This document shows, piece by piece, positions 24,301-36,800 of a stretch of DNA of 64,000 nt. The translations under genes and the position numbers were made by a program. Source of the DNA: Saposhnikovia divaricata (lineage: Eukaryota; Streptophyta; Magnoliopsida; Apiales; Apiaceae). Position 1 is the stretch's first letter. Each line of letters opens with the position of its first letter. The DNA lies in assembly GCA_036435485.1 (NCBI GenBank), contig CM071595.1, positions 103,904,580 to 103,968,579 of the forward strand, read 5' to 3'. Below the pieces are notes generated by a model. It saw only the letters and a program-made list of their open reading frames with translations, did not search any database and had not been told where the DNA came from.

Positions 24301-25544
24301 TTAATAAACCTTGATCAATCCTTAGAACACCTTAACAAAGCTTGGATCATCCAAAAGAATCAAGAAAAACAATGTTAGTTTCATGAAAGCACTATTCACC
24401 CTCCTCTTTCTTGATTTTTTGAAAATGGAAACAAAGGAGTTGGAAGCTAAAATTTTGAGGAGATTACTTTCTTGAAATATAGGACTCACCTTCAAAATTA
24501 CAAGATCAAACAAGGAGTGGAAGCTTGATTTCTCCTTTTGAATTAATGAAAAATTCGAATGGTGCTTGCTTGGGGAGAGTTTGGTGTTTCTTTGCTTTCT
24601 TCTCTCAATAATGCATAAAGTGAGATGAGATGGAATAATATCTCATCTTGTATTGCTTTATTAAAGTGAAAATGAAATGGATGGTGAGATTGGAAGACAT
24701 ATGTTGCACTTGGATGCAATCTTGCTAACTAGTAGTTAGTTTGGCTAAGCACTAGTTCCATTACTAAGTGTGCTAGTTTGCATGAGTCATCACTTGGTTT
24801 AATAGATATTTTCCACAACTACATGCATGTATCTTGATTCCCTGCTTGTTTCTCTGTCCGGTTATTGCTCAATTCTTTGATCGTTCGGAGGAATAACTCA
24901 TTCGTTTCTAGTTAGGGTTTTACCGGAATCCGTCTTAATATTTATAATAATATTCTCCATCATTCATAATAATTCTTGAATCCATATTCCTTAAATCCCT
25001 TCAATAATTCCTTAAGTCCTTCAGTGTCCAGGGAAATCGCGGGGAAAATAAAAGTGCTATTTTTCAAAATCCGACAGCTTTTACATACACTCATTTTTCC
25101 CCCTGGATCACTAATACGAACTCAGAATTTCGTTCCGGGTACTTCTATATAGCGTCGTCTAATAATATTCCTAAATCCACCAAAATCACTATTCATCCAT
25201 TTTTCTTTACTCATCCTCTTAGAGTTGTACAATTGTCCCTGATCTTTTTCGATCGTTCCTTAACCTTTTTACGGACCCACTGGACCAATAACAGATATCG
25301 ATCTGGATGACATAAGAATAACCTTCTCCTTTCGAATTATCAAATCTCAATTCCCTAGGAGATAGATAATTCTTATCTAAATCGTCAACCAATAGTATTC
25401 TTTATGGCATATAAACATTTGAATCCAAATCTATTTCTTTCATTCATTATCTCAATCGTTACATCGTAGTCATAATCACTATTCGCCATTACCTCAGTAT
25501 ATTATAAAAAGTTTTAATTATATCCAAAATTTGGGGTTCTTACA
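21351..25544 (-). repeat. LTR A, right copy (5' LTR in minus orientation)
   Basis: Direct repeat of 130-4463. On the minus strand it starts TGTAAGAACC at 25544. Compared with the left copy it lacks about 154 bp at 24176 and has 14 extra bases near 24382. At its other end (21351) there is no CA terminus and no primer site resembling tRNA-iMet within the next 50 bp, so the LTR end and primer site seem lost or moved. Confidence 0.85.
22560..23045. repeat. AT-rich palindromic array in the right LTR A copy
   Basis: Counterpart of 1330-1815 with the same unit order and only scattered substitutions. Confidence 0.8.
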
Positions 25545-25652
25545 AAAATTAACATAATTATTTTTGTGTTTTTTGAATATAATTATAATTTAATAAATAA
25601 TATATATTTTTAGATAAATTTCAAAACCACAACTAGATTAACGATCGTAAAC
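25545..25652. other. Flanking DNA between element A and the LINE
   Basis: About 108 bp of AT-rich sequence with no similarity to either neighbour. It is the only host-like DNA seen between the two nests. Confidence 0.6.
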
Positions 25653-25688
25653 AATTGATTAATTTTTTTTGAAAGGAGAAAAATTTTA

Positions 25689-26306
25689 TTAAGCAATCGA
25701 CGCTTCAACCATAATAGTCTCCAACACAACACTCGGAGGAGACATAAAAACATTGTGGCAATCCACCATACAAGGCACCCTAGCTAACAAATGGGCTACC
25801 ATGTTGGCCTGCATTTTAACAAAAGAAACTGAAACATTAGGATTAGATTCAAGAATAGATCGGCAATTCTCAAGCACATCCCCAACTTCTAGATTATAAT
25901 CCACATTCTTCGTTAGAGCATTAACAGTGAGCAACGGAACAGTCTCTACAATAGCATCACGAACCTGCAATTCCCTTAACCACTTGAGAGCTTCGAGAAC
26001 TCCCCACACCTCTGGTTCAAAAGCTGGTATAACTCCTGCCCTTCGAAGGTTTTTAGCTTGGATAAACTTACCAGTGTAATCTTGAATAACCATACCTACA
26101 TTAAACGATTCTGTCCCAGAAATAACAGATGCATCCACATTTATTTTAACCTTTCCTTCTGTTGGAGCACACAATTTGACCTCATGAACTCGAGTTGGAG
26201 AAACCTTACCAGACCCCAGTTGCTTCCTACGAACCTCCCGCCATCGAGTAATCTGTTCACACTTCCCTGCATTGCAATTGCAGGTGCAACATGTTTTGAA
26301 TCCCAC
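25689..26306 (-). pseudogene. LINE ORF2 C-terminal RNase H domain
   Basis: The minus-strand frame holds VKINVDASVISG, VGMVIQDYTGKF, EPEVWGVLEALKW and MVAHLLAR, the pattern of the plant RNase H-like domain (RVT_3) at the end of many plant L1 ORF2 proteins. It ends at 25689, about 20 bp before the poly-A tail, and would help remove the RNA strand during reverse transcription. Its start is in a different frame from the zinc-binding part upstream. Confidence 0.85.
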
Positions 26307-27120
26307 ACCTTAAGATTCCTAGCATACCAAATACCCCAGAGTACCATGGCTATCTGCACTTTACACTCTCTCGTTTCTGTTTGAAGACGATCTAACAACC
26401 AGGTAGGAAATAGTTCAACTCTTGAAACATTGAATGTCAGATTCAAGCTCCTCCAACATTGTTGGGCGAAACTACAATCTAAAAACACATGCCTCAAGTG
26501 CTCTACATCAACCATACACATAGGACATAAAATTTTTGTCTGGACTTCCCTTCCTCGCAACAAGTTTCTCACTGGGATGTTATTTCTACATAAACGCCAT
26601 AGGAAAATTTTCACTTTGTGAGGGACTTCAGTATTCCACTAGCTATTCCAACCTTGCTCTTGATTAACTCTACTATAATTACTGTACTGTGAGTGCCAAA
26701 ACCTATACCCTGACTTTACACGGTATTTCCCATCAACTTCATTAAACCAAGTTACACGATCGCAGACCTGAGCAACAGGGATAGATGTTGCTAAGAATGC
26801 CTTAGCATCACAGCTTGGAAACAAGTTACCACCGTCTGAACATCCCATTTCCTTTCCCCAGGAATAAATAACTCGCAAACTTTAGTAACAGCAATACGGT
26901 CAACACTCATGTTGCTAATTCTGAAATCAGGTTTTCCTCTTAGCCAAGCATCTTCAAAAACTCTAATTTTCTCACCAGACCCCACGATCCACCTGTAACC
27001 TTTCTTCAGTGCCTCTTTTGCTTGCCAGAGACCAGACCATATAAAACTCGCACCTCCCCCTCTGCTAGCTTCGAACAAAGTACAATTAGGGAAATACCTT
27101 GCTTTAAAAACCCGTGACAC
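26141..27120 (-). pseudogene. LINE ORF2 linker and zinc-binding domain
   Basis: Three overlapping minus-strand frames are needed to follow it. First comes ARYFPNCTLFEA...GLWQAKEALKKGYRW (26791-27120), then VTWFNEVDGKYRVKSGYRFW (26639-26878), then the zf-RVT domain (FLWRLCRNNIPVRNLLRGR, CPMC...EHLRHVFLDC, 26370-26614). The Cys/His residues of the zinc site are intact, but the frame breaks at least twice. A TAG and other stops separate the pieces. Confidence 0.85.
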
Positions 27121-27161
27121 TAAAGAATTTAGATTCTGTTAAAGTTTCCAACAATGCTTCC

Positions 27162-28946
27162 CTAAAGAGCTATATTGAATCCATGAAGATCACGAAAACC
27201 CATCCCTCCTTCACTCTTAGACATACTCATATTCTCCCAAGAGAGCCACATTACACCTCTTCTGTTTACGCTACTCGAACCCCACCAAAAACTATTTAGC
27301 ATATGTTCCATCTCTAGGTAAAGAGATTTGGGGATCAAGAAACAAGACATACAGTACGATGGTATTGCCATAGCAACATTTGGAAGAAGCACTGCATTTC
27401 CTCCTCGAGATAAACTCTTCTCACCCCACCTCTTAATGCGTTTCCAGATTCTGTCTTTAAGAAAGTTAAAAACCAACTTTTTGGACCTACCAATAAGCGA
27501 AGGTAAGCCCAAGTACTGCACAGTACTAAGTTCATTTTGTAGTTCCAGTAAAGTCATAATCTCTTGTTGCTTGTCCCGTCTAACATTAGAGCTAAAAAAT
27601 ATGCCAGACTTTTGAAAGTTTATGGACTGACCAGAGAGATTCTCATACTTCCTAAGAATTTCTTTTATTTCCATTGTCTCCTCTCTATTAGCTTTGAAGA
27701 ACAAAAAACTATCGTCAATGAATGAAAAATGTGTAACTGATGGGGCATTACTACTTATCTGGCACCCGTGTATCTTTCCATTCAAAGCAGCTTCAACAAT
27801 CGAAAGTGACAGCCCCTCAACACAGAACAAGAACAGGTAAGGTGGCAACGGGTCACCTTGTCGAATCCCACGTTTGGGCAGAACAGGACCCACCTGGGTG
27901 CCATTGAAACAGATAGAATATGACACTGTTATGACACATAGCATAATCCAATCAATCCACAGCTGAGAAAAGCCCGTCTGTCTCATTCGTTCCTTCAAAA
28001 AAAATCCAATCAACTCTATCATGTGCTTTGCTGACATCCAACTTTAGAGCCACCTCTCCTTCTGAACCACTATTCTTCCTCTTCACGTAATGTATCATCT
28101 CAAATGCTACTAAAACATTATCAGTAATGCTTCTTCCAGGTACAAATGCAGACTAATTTTCCGTGATAATTCCAGGAAAAATCCTCCTAACTCGATTCGC
28201 TAAAACCTTTGCTACAATCTTATACAAGACATGGCAAAGGGCAATGGGTCGTAAATCCTTCATACTTTCAACACCTTCTTTCTTTGGTATCAAAACAATA
28301 TTTGTGTCATTGAGAGCCACTGGGAAAGATAAGTCACGTAACCAACCTATACAACATTGAAATACTTCCTGACCAAACAGCTTCCAAAAGTGTTGAAAAA
28401 AGGCTGGATTCAGACCATCTGGACCTGAGGCCTTGTCCGGATGCATCTGTTAAATCGCAGTAGTAAATTCATCAAAAGTAAACTCAGCAACAAGATCACT
28501 ATAGTGAGCTTCTGAAATTACAGAATTCCCACCTTGAAAAATAACTTCCTCATTCCTTTCTCTAGTACCAAACACTTTTCCAAAATAATCTCTAACAATC
28601 TAGCACATTCCATCATGAACTAGTAGCTCATCAAGCTTCCATTTTTCTTTAAAATACCTCCTTATACCCTCTTCATCTTCAAAGTCTGTATACAAGTCAA
28701 TATCCTCCTTCTGTCTCCCAACTTTCTCTCAAAACTTATTAAAGAAAATCCTGCCCTATTTTTGCATAAACATGGAGACCTCAATTAATTTCGGAAGAAA
28801 ATGAATAGGAGGTAAATTAGTCCCGAACCTTGTAACTTCTTGATGAAACGATTCCTCCTTTAACCAAGTGTTTTCAAACCAAAACTGGCATTACTTTATA
28901 GAATGAGCTAAACTACACGTTTCCAGCTGTATAGGTTCGTGATCAG
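27162..28946 (-). pseudogene. LINE ORF2 end of endonuclease and reverse transcriptase
   Basis: Next to the copia 1 insertion the minus strand reads CSDHEPI (28929-28948), the last catalytic motif (SDH) of the APE-type endonuclease. A linker follows (FWFENTWLKEE), then RT block 1 (ASGPDGLNPAFFQHFW, 28390-28440), IVLIPKK, LRPIALCHVLYKIVAKVLANR and RGIRQGDPLPPYLF. The catalytic motif is FIDDS at 27708-27722, where L1 elements usually have a Tyr- or Ala-containing xADD. Several in-frame stops are present, for example before MHPDK near 28453, and the frame changes near 28030. Confidence 0.87.
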
Positions 28947-28950
28947 AACA

Positions 28951-29453
28951 TGTTAGATATTGATTCAAGTGATGATCAGGATCTGGAGTACTGATCAGAT
29001 ACTGATGCTGACGTCATCAGCAATACGATGTCAGTATTAGGTTGCTATCAGGATTAGAAGCTGATCAGGATTACATAAAGATATACATCAGTCCAGAGAT
29101 CAAGGGAGATTGACATGTCGGTTCCTGATTTGTAGGAATGCAGCTATCATTCAAGATATGTATTAAGAGTTGTATGTAATTGATTTAGTATATCTTGTAA
29201 TTGATAGGGTAGCTGTGTGTTGTATATAAACACAGTTTAGGTTTTACATTTGAGTAATCGCTTACACGAGATATCTTGTAACCTAGCAGCTTTCAAGAAC
29301 ATTAGTATTTCTTGAGAGAGTTTGTAACAGTTTTATATCAAAGTTAATAAAGCTGTTATTTGATTCATACTTGTGTTATCATTTCTGTTTAAGTCGAAAA
29401 TCTTATACAATTGTATTCAACCCCCTTCTACAATTGTTCTTTACTTGGTAACA
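28951..29453 (+). repeat. 5' LTR of copia 1
   Basis: 503 bp. It contains a bZIP-type palindrome TGACGTCA at 29009-29016 and TATATAAA at 29223-29230. Both are altered by substitution in the 3' LTR (TGATGTCA near 38737; AATATAAA near 38951). Confidence 0.93.
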
Positions 29454-29455
29454 AT

Positions 29456-29467
29456 TGGTATCAGAGC
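29456..29467 (+). promoter_or_regulatory. Primer binding site of copia 1, initiator tRNA-Met
   Basis: TGGTATCAGAGC starts two bases after the LTR and is the standard match to the 3' end of plant initiator tRNA-Met. Confidence 0.95.
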
Positions 29468-29501
29468 AAACTGATTAATTACAATAAGAAACGATCTTAA
29501 G

Positions 29502-31843
29502 ATGTCGACAAGCAAGTATGAGAGTATTAAAATCCATATCCTCAAAAAGGCTGAATACCCTACATGGAGGGTAAAGATGTTGATGTATCTGGAGGCAACT
29601 GATCCTAACTATCTCGATCGGGTATATGATGGTCCATATATCCCTGAGAGACTGGTTGCTAGAACAGATACTATACCTAAGCACTATGTTCAGAAGACAA
29701 AGGCTGAATGGACTCCTGAGGAAAAGGCTGAAGTACTCAGAGATGCAAAGGTGAAGAATATCCTTCATAATAGCCTTGATGCTGTTATGTCAAACAGAGT
29801 GATAGCATGTAAAACTGCTAAGGAGATCTGGGAAACTTTGGAAACTCAATGCCAGGGCACTGAATCTATCAAAAGGAACAGAAGAGCTATGTTGATTCAA
29901 GAGTATGAACAGTTTGATGCAAAATCTGATGAGAGCCTCACTGATCTGTATGATAGATTTCTGACATTATTGAATAATCTATCTCTGGAAGGTAAAGAGT
30001 ATGAACCAGAGGACTCGAACACCAAGTTTCTTAGAGCTTTGCCTGAGGAGTGGGATACTCAAACCTCTATCATTAGGCATCAGTATGATCTTAATGCTGT
30101 GTCTCTTGATGAAGTCTATGGGATGCTAAGAACTCATGATCTTGAGGTTCAACAAAGGAAGAATAAGAAAACCAACAAAGCAAAGGCTGTTGCTTTAAAT
30201 GTTGAATCAAAATCAGAAGGAAAAGCTGTGGAGGCTTCAAGGACGAGAAGTAGAGTAGTTGAGTCCAGTACTGATGACTCATCATCAGATCCTGATACCA
30301 ATCCTGATACTGATACTGATGATGACTCTACTAATTCCGACATGATGGAAATAGTTGCTATGATAGTCAAAGGCTTCAAGAAGATGATGTTCAGAAAGGC
30401 TAGAAGACAAGGCAACTTTCAGAAGAAATCTTTCAATACTGACAAGAACAGGTACAAGAAGAATGAAAGCAAAGGTAGCAAGTTTGACAAGTCAAAGGTC
30501 AAATGCTACAATTGTGATGGAATGGGTCACTTTGCAACTGAATGCAAAAAGGCAAAGACCAAAGCTCTTATCTCATCAAGCAAGGATTGGATGGACTCTT
30601 CCTCAGAATCTGAAGAGGAAAAGGTGAACTACGCATTAATGTCAAATGTGGATGAGATTGCTGCTCCTAAAAATAAGGTACCTGAAACTGTTTTTGATTT
30701 TGATACTGACAATGTTTCTGAGTTAAGATCATTCTTAAATTCTCTACATATTAGCTTTAGAAGTCAATCTCTTGAAAATGCTAGAATAATATCTGAGATG
30801 TCAGAATTATCTAAAAGAAATGATCATCTAGAAGCTGAGTTACTCTTTATGCAAGAAGTACAAAATGAATGTGATAAGGCTAAGCACATGAAGCTAGAAA
30901 TGGAGTTTAAATGTAATGCACTTGAAAAGGAACTTAATGATGCTAATGAGAAACTCAGAACCTGGACACACTCTGGAAAGAAAACACATGATATTATCAC
31001 TGATAAGAACTGGAAAGAGTGTCTAGGTTATAAACCAGAGGATAAGAAAAAGAATAAAACTAAAGTTGTTACAGATGAAACAACAGAACCAAGAAGAATT
31101 GTTATAGGTGAGTCAACAAATCCAAAAACTTATAGACATGTTATAGACAGAACAAAAACTGCACTAAAACCTGTGAATTATGTGTATTCAGAAAATCCCA
31201 AATCAACTTTTGAAGAGGGGTCTACTTCTGCTCAAAATTCTAAGTCTAGAACTGTCAAAATTTGAGTTCCAAGAATGTAGGTCTCTTGTCTAAGAAACAA
31301 CTGAGAAACAGAATCGGTGAAGTGACAGATAGAGAGAAAACAACTACTGCTAAGAGGAACAGGAATGGTAAAGTTTGAATAAACAAAGAGAATAATTACA
31401 AGTATATTCCAAATGCACCAAGAAAAGTGTGTTTCAACTGTGGTAACTCTAATCATCTTGCCATTGATTGCAGGAGAAGTAAAAAGAAGGCTACTGTAGT
31501 TCCTAAGTCTGACATTAGGAATAGATCATTATTTTATAAACCACAGAATCCTTGTTTTCAATATGGCAGTAAATGGCATTCTATTTATACATGTGAAGAA
31601 TACCACAGTTTGTACTACAACCATTATGATCCATTGCCAAAGTTTAATAAAAGTGCAAATTCTGGTAAAACAAAGAGTGTGAATACTAAGCATGCATTTG
31701 TTAATTCTGATGATGACAAAGCAAATTTTGATGGATTCAAATCTGAAAGAACTGCTTTTGTTAAAAATACTTCTGCTGCTAAAAATGTTAAATTGTATGC
31801 AAAAAGAACCCAACAAGTGTGGGTTCTTAAAAATTCTAACTGA
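29502..31843 (+). pseudogene. gag of copia 1
   Basis: Starts at the ATG 34 bases after the primer site. Residues 1-250 form a copia gag capsid region (YPTWRVKMLMYLEATD, AKEIWETLETQCQG, KFLRALPEEWDTQTSII). An acidic Ser/Asp stretch follows. A CCHC zinc knuckle (CYNCDGMGHFATEC) begins near residue 335, and a C-terminal coiled-coil-like region comes next. The first frame is open for 587 codons and ends at TGA 31263-31265 after a frame change. The reading continues in another frame with an in-frame TGA at 31376-31378, a second zinc knuckle (CFNCGNSNHLAIDC, from about 31430) and a stop at 31841-31843. Two knuckles make it longer than a minimal copia gag. Confidence 0.88.
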
Positions 31844-31860
31844 GTTCTTTGTGTTTCTAA

Positions 31861-33321
31861 TTGCAGGGTAAAAAGAGAAATGTGTTAGTCATGGATAGTG
31901 GATGCTCTGTGCACATGACTGGAAACAAAACCTTGCTATCAGAATTTGAGGAGAAAGCTGGCCCAACAGTGTCTTATAGAGATGGCAACATTGGACAAAC
32001 TTTGGGATATGGCAATATAATCATTGGAAATGTCATCATTGAAAAAGTAGCTCTGGTGAAAGGACTCAAACACAATCTGCTTAGTGTTAGTCAAATCACA
32101 GACAGAGGTTATCATGTCAACTTCAATGATAGTCACTTCGAAGTGGTCAGTAAAACATCTGGAAGGATTGTCTTGACTGGTCAAAGACATGGTAACATTT
32201 ATGAAGCCAACATCTACACCAATACTGATGGTCCCTCAACATGTCTCATCAGTAAAGCAACAGTAGATGAAAGTTGGAATTGGCACAAGAAGCTTTCTCA
32301 TCTCAACTTCAACAACATCAATGAGTTGGTTAAGAAAGACTTGGTGAGAGGATTACCTAAAGCATTGTATACTCCTGATGGACTCTGTGATGCTTGTCAG
32401 AAGGCCAAATAGAGAAGGACATCATTAAAGAGTAAAACTGAATCCTCAATTAATGAACCATATCACATGCTTCATCTTGACTTATTTGGACCATTAAACA
32501 TCATGTCCATCAGTAAGAAAAGATACACTCTAGTTATTGTTGATGAATTTACTAGATTCACTTGGGTGTATTTTCTTCATAGAAAAGATGAAACTGCTGA
32601 GATACTTTTGGACCATTTAAGACTCATTGAAACTGGCACAAAGTACAAATTTAAGATTTTGAGAAGTGATAATGGAACAGATTTTAAGAATTCAGTAATG
32701 GAAGAGTTCTGCAAATACAAAGGAATAGCACAACAATTCTCTGCTCCTGGCACACCCCAGCAAAATGGAGTGGTTGAAAGAAAGAATAGAACTCTTATTG
32801 AAGCAAGCAGAACTATGTTGGAGGAAGCTAAACTACCTACATACTTCTGGGCAGAAGCAGTCAATACAGCTTGTTACACTCAGAACATTTCATTAATCAA
32901 CAGACATGGTGTGACTCCTTATCAAATGATAGAGGAAAAGAAGCCAAGTCTGAAACATCTACATGTGTTTGGCTGCAAGTGCTTTGTTCTTAGACCTCAT
33001 CCTGAACAGCTAGGGAAATTTGAAACTAAAGCTGATGAGGGCATCTTTATTGGTTATCCAACTTCAAGAGCCTTTAAAGTCTACAATCTTCGAACAAAGA
33101 CAGTCATGGAGTCTCTCAATGTATCTTTTGATGATAAAAAGATAACAGGAATTGTTGAAGACTCTCATGACAGTTTGATTTTTGCAAATGAAGCTACCAA
33201 GAATCCTGATAACTCTGTGTCAGATACTGATATCTCATCAGATCCTGATGATTCACACATTCCTGATGAAGTACCAATTACTAATGGTGAAACTATCAAT
33301 GCAAATGTTGAGGGGGAGTAA
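31861..33321 (+). pseudogene. Protease and integrase of copia 1
   Basis: The frame opens after a TAA at 31858-31860 with TTGCAGGGT. The protease motif MDSGCSVHMTG lies near 31890. The pre-integrase zinc finger is WHKKLSHLNF to CDACQKAK, with TAG at 32410-32412. The integrase core has HLDLFGP (D near 32481), RSDNGTDF (D near 32668) and NGVVERKNR (E near 32776), so all three acidic residues are present. A GKFETKADEGIFIGY segment follows. The frame stops at 33319-33321. Relative to the last gag frame, pol is in the -1 register, as in copia 2. Confidence 0.88.
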
Positions 33322-33886
33322 CATCAAGACACCATCAATACTGACTCAACTCAAACATCAGGAGAGGGTTCATGAGAAACGATTTCAAGTGATAATTCTG
33401 ACAGTACTTCAGGAGGAGATAGCACTACCTCAGGGGGAGCTCCTAATAATTCTAGTTCTTTTGAAGATAACACCAATCCAGGGAGAGCATCCAATTCAAG
33501 AAATGATTTACCATCAGCAAGGAAATGGACCAAAAGCCATACCCCTGATTTAATTATTGGGAATCCTGATGCAGGTGTTAAAACCAGAAGTGCAACACAA
33601 AATGAATGCCTCTACAATAACTTTTTGTCAAAGGAGGAGCCTAAGAAAATTGAAGATGCACTCAAGGATGCTGATTGGGTTACAGGAATGCAAGAAGAAC
33701 TGAATGAATTTGAAAGAAATGAAGTCTGGAAACTAGTACCAAGGACAAAGGATAGGTCTATTGTAGGTACAAAGTGGGTGTTCAGAAATAAAACTGATTC
33801 AGATGGCACAATTGTAAGGAACAAAGCAAGGCTAGTTGCAAAGGGGTATTCTCAACAAGATGGAATTTCTTCTTTGACACCATAAG
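33322..33886 (+). pseudogene. RT N-terminal stub of copia 1
   Basis: Same frame as the integrase after stops at 33319 and 33373. It holds the conserved lead-in to copia RT (NECLYNNFLSKEEPKKIEDA, ERNEVWKLVP, KWVFRNK, RNKARLVAKGYSQQDG). It stops abruptly at SSLTP and TAA (33883-33885). The YVDD catalytic region, the rest of RT and all RNase H are absent. The sequence changes at about 33866 into the accessory frame, which marks an internal deletion junction. Confidence 0.88.
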
Positions 33887-36800
33887 TAGATGCTTTCTAA
33901 ACAAAGTCTCAAACTTTGATGCACTACCCTCTGCTTCGGTTCAAATTGGGTACTCTCTGATCCATGAAACTCTATTTGATTATGGAGTGTTTATATTGAA
34001 AGCATTAAGTGCTAGAGAAATAGATAAATGTGGTTATGTCTGTTTTATTAGATTTTTTCAATTGATATTTTATCACTTATGGCCAAATGCTAAATTTGAA
34101 AATGATATAGTTTTGCCTATCTTTAAGATTTCTGAAAATAATATCAAATCCTTGGATAAATCTGATAAGGCAAATGGTTTTGAGGGAAATCCTTATATTC
34201 CTGATGAGGTCTGGCTTCACTTGAAAAAGAGATTGCATGTTCTTTATGGCCCAGCAAAAGTGCTATGGGACAGGACCAAACACATCCTGTTCCTGACACA
34301 AGCACATACCACATACAGTTATCTAAACAGTCAACAACCTCTTGTGTCTCCCAAAAGACATCAGTTGTAAAAGAAAAGAAGTCATCTAGATCTGATGTGT
34401 CTGGAAGACAATCAGGATCAAAGCATTTCTCTACTACAACCCTCACTCAAAAGAAGTCACAAGGAGGTGAACAAGGGGTTCTGATTTTGGAAAAACAGAT
34501 TGATGAGTCGTTGATTAAGTCTGGAGTATTTAAAGAAACAGGTGAGAAGAGAAAGTTTTTGCAACAGGATTTTGATTCTGTTAGTGATGATGATAAGCCC
34601 ATCTCAATAATTATGAAGAAAAAGGAAGTTGCTGCTCCTACTACTGATGAATTGACTAAGTCTGTACAACCAAAGAAAAGAAGAAAGATAGTCAACAAGA
34701 GCAAGTATTACATTCCTGAAGAGATACAGAATCTTAATGATGATATAAATCTTGATGAATCATCAGTTCCTGACAAATTTGGCATTCCTGATATCTCTAC
34801 TCCCGATACGTCACCTATGAAGATTGTTGAAATTTCTGATTCTCCAGCTTCTGAGTCTCCAAAGAGGAGAATTGTTGAAATGTCCATGGAGAAAATAAAT
34901 GCTATTGCTGCTCAGCTTGGTCTTGCACCATCACCACTTCTTGTGAAGAGACAGGCTGAAGCAAAGGTTTTTCAAAGAGAGAAGAAACAAAGGACTGATT
35001 CCCCTCTGAAAGGATCCAGCCCACAAGAACCTGAACTTCAAAGGAGTTCAGCAGCTATTGCAGATCCAGTCCCACAAGAACCACTCACTCAAAGTGTGGG
35101 TGCAGACATTGTTGAAGGAATGGTCCCACAAGAACCATCTTCTCAAAGTGGAGATGTAGGCATAGATTCTTCAACACAGGGGTTTTCTGACATTGCTCAA
35201 AAGATTCCTGATATTCAGTTTGACTTAGCTCAGTGTTTCAGATAAAGCTACACATGCTCTTCATATTGCTGAACTGGGTGCTGTTCATAAAGAAACTGCT
35301 TTTGAGGGAAGCACACAAGAACCTTCAGCTCAAAGTGTTGAAGAAGCTTCTGAACCTCTGGCTCCACAAGAACCATTAGTAGCAAATACTGATGCAAGCC
35401 CTCTTCCTGATGAAAGCATAGTTCCTGATGAGACTATTGCTGCCATTCCTGACGATACTCAACCAATTCTGGCACAAACACTCTCATCAAGACCAATGGA
35501 ATCTTTTACTACTTCATCAGGTAATACTTCTCTCTCTAGTTCTTTTACTACTGATAGCATGATTACAGATAGACCTGATACAAGGAATACCTCTATCTAT
35601 ATAACTACAGTCCACTCTTCTCAGCCACCTCTTATTTCTTTGCCTTTGTTGAGCCAGAACCTTTCTTGTGAGATTGAGAGTGAACAATCAGAGAAAATAA
35701 AGAGTGATGAGAGGCAGTCTCATGAACTGGCAAAAGGAGAGGTAGAAAAGAGTGAGAAGTTAATTACTTCTAGTTCGGTAGCAGTTACTATTGACAGTAA
35801 CTTAGGTGAAACAGTGAGAAGTGATGAGATCACTTTAAAAGAAAAGAGAGATTTAGGAAATGTTTCTATTCTCAATGCAGGTTCTCAAGGTACACCAGCT
35901 CCATCTACCAGTAATTTAAAGCTGAAAGGTGTACTGAAACCTGATGACAACTTGGATGATAACATTCCTGATGCTATTGATTGCTCAGATGACGAAGATG
36001 ATGATGCTGATGAAAATTCTGAAAATGCTCAGCTTCAAGCAGTCCTAAAAGCAAGTCTAGGCTCTGCTGATGGATCTTGCAAGTTCATGGAATCTGTTAG
36101 CAAAACTACAGAAGGTACAGTTGCACATAAATGCAGCTTCGTTCATTCTGAGACCAGGGGTGAATACAACCATACAATTCCTGAACACATTCAAGCTCTG
36201 AGAAGATACGAATGGGATACTGAATGGAATAAGCCAACTGTATTCATAAATTTCAACAATGCTCTCTTTCATTCTCAACATATAGCTTCTAAGTTCTCTA
36301 GTCCTGATTTCAAAGATCATTTGAAGACGACTACTATTCTGGCAAAGGATTTGAAGGATGAAATTGACTCTATCAAAAATGATAATGCTACAATTCGAGA
36401 TGATGTTCATTCTGATTTATGCAAGACTGCTACTAGTGCTCAAGCTTGGAATATTAGCAAGGACATTCAGACACTTGAGAAGAAGATGGATTTTAGAATG
36501 GATGCTTTGGAAGCTAAGATGACAAATGTTGAAGCCTCTCTCCATCTAATTTTATCTTTGTTGACTGATCCTGATGTCAAAAAAGGGGAGAAGGTAGTCA
36601 AAACAAAATGTACACCTGATCCAGTTGTAAGAAAGGATGATGATACTTCTGGAAATGATGGTGGTGATGCTCAGATACATGGAACAGAAACCTCTGATGC
36701 TGCGCTGGTGACAAGGAAAAGTCAATCTGAAACACAAACCAGGCAGTCAACTCATGTTTCTAAATCTGGAAGAAGGACGGTGAGGATAATGGTACAATCT

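Larger units (their letters stand above)
1..25544 (-). mobile_element. Outer Ty3/gypsy LTR retrotransposon A (partial, minus strand, host of a nested Athila-like element)
   Basis: Two direct copies of a sequence over 4 kb (130-4463 and 21351-25544) flank an internal region. On the minus strand each copy starts with TGTAAGAACCCC. The left copy is immediately preceded, in minus orientation, by a purine tract (AAGGAGGGGAGAC, 4464-4476), so it is the 3' LTR and the element reads right to left. The region upstream of the purine tract resembles the 3' end of chromovirus-type gypsy elements of the Tekay kind; this assignment is an inference from memory of that family. The nested Athila-like element accounts for 11.5 kb, leaving about 5.4 kb of its own internal DNA, now decayed. 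The other end of the left LTR is not resolved in the window, so no target duplication can be tested for the element as a whole. Confidence 0.75.
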
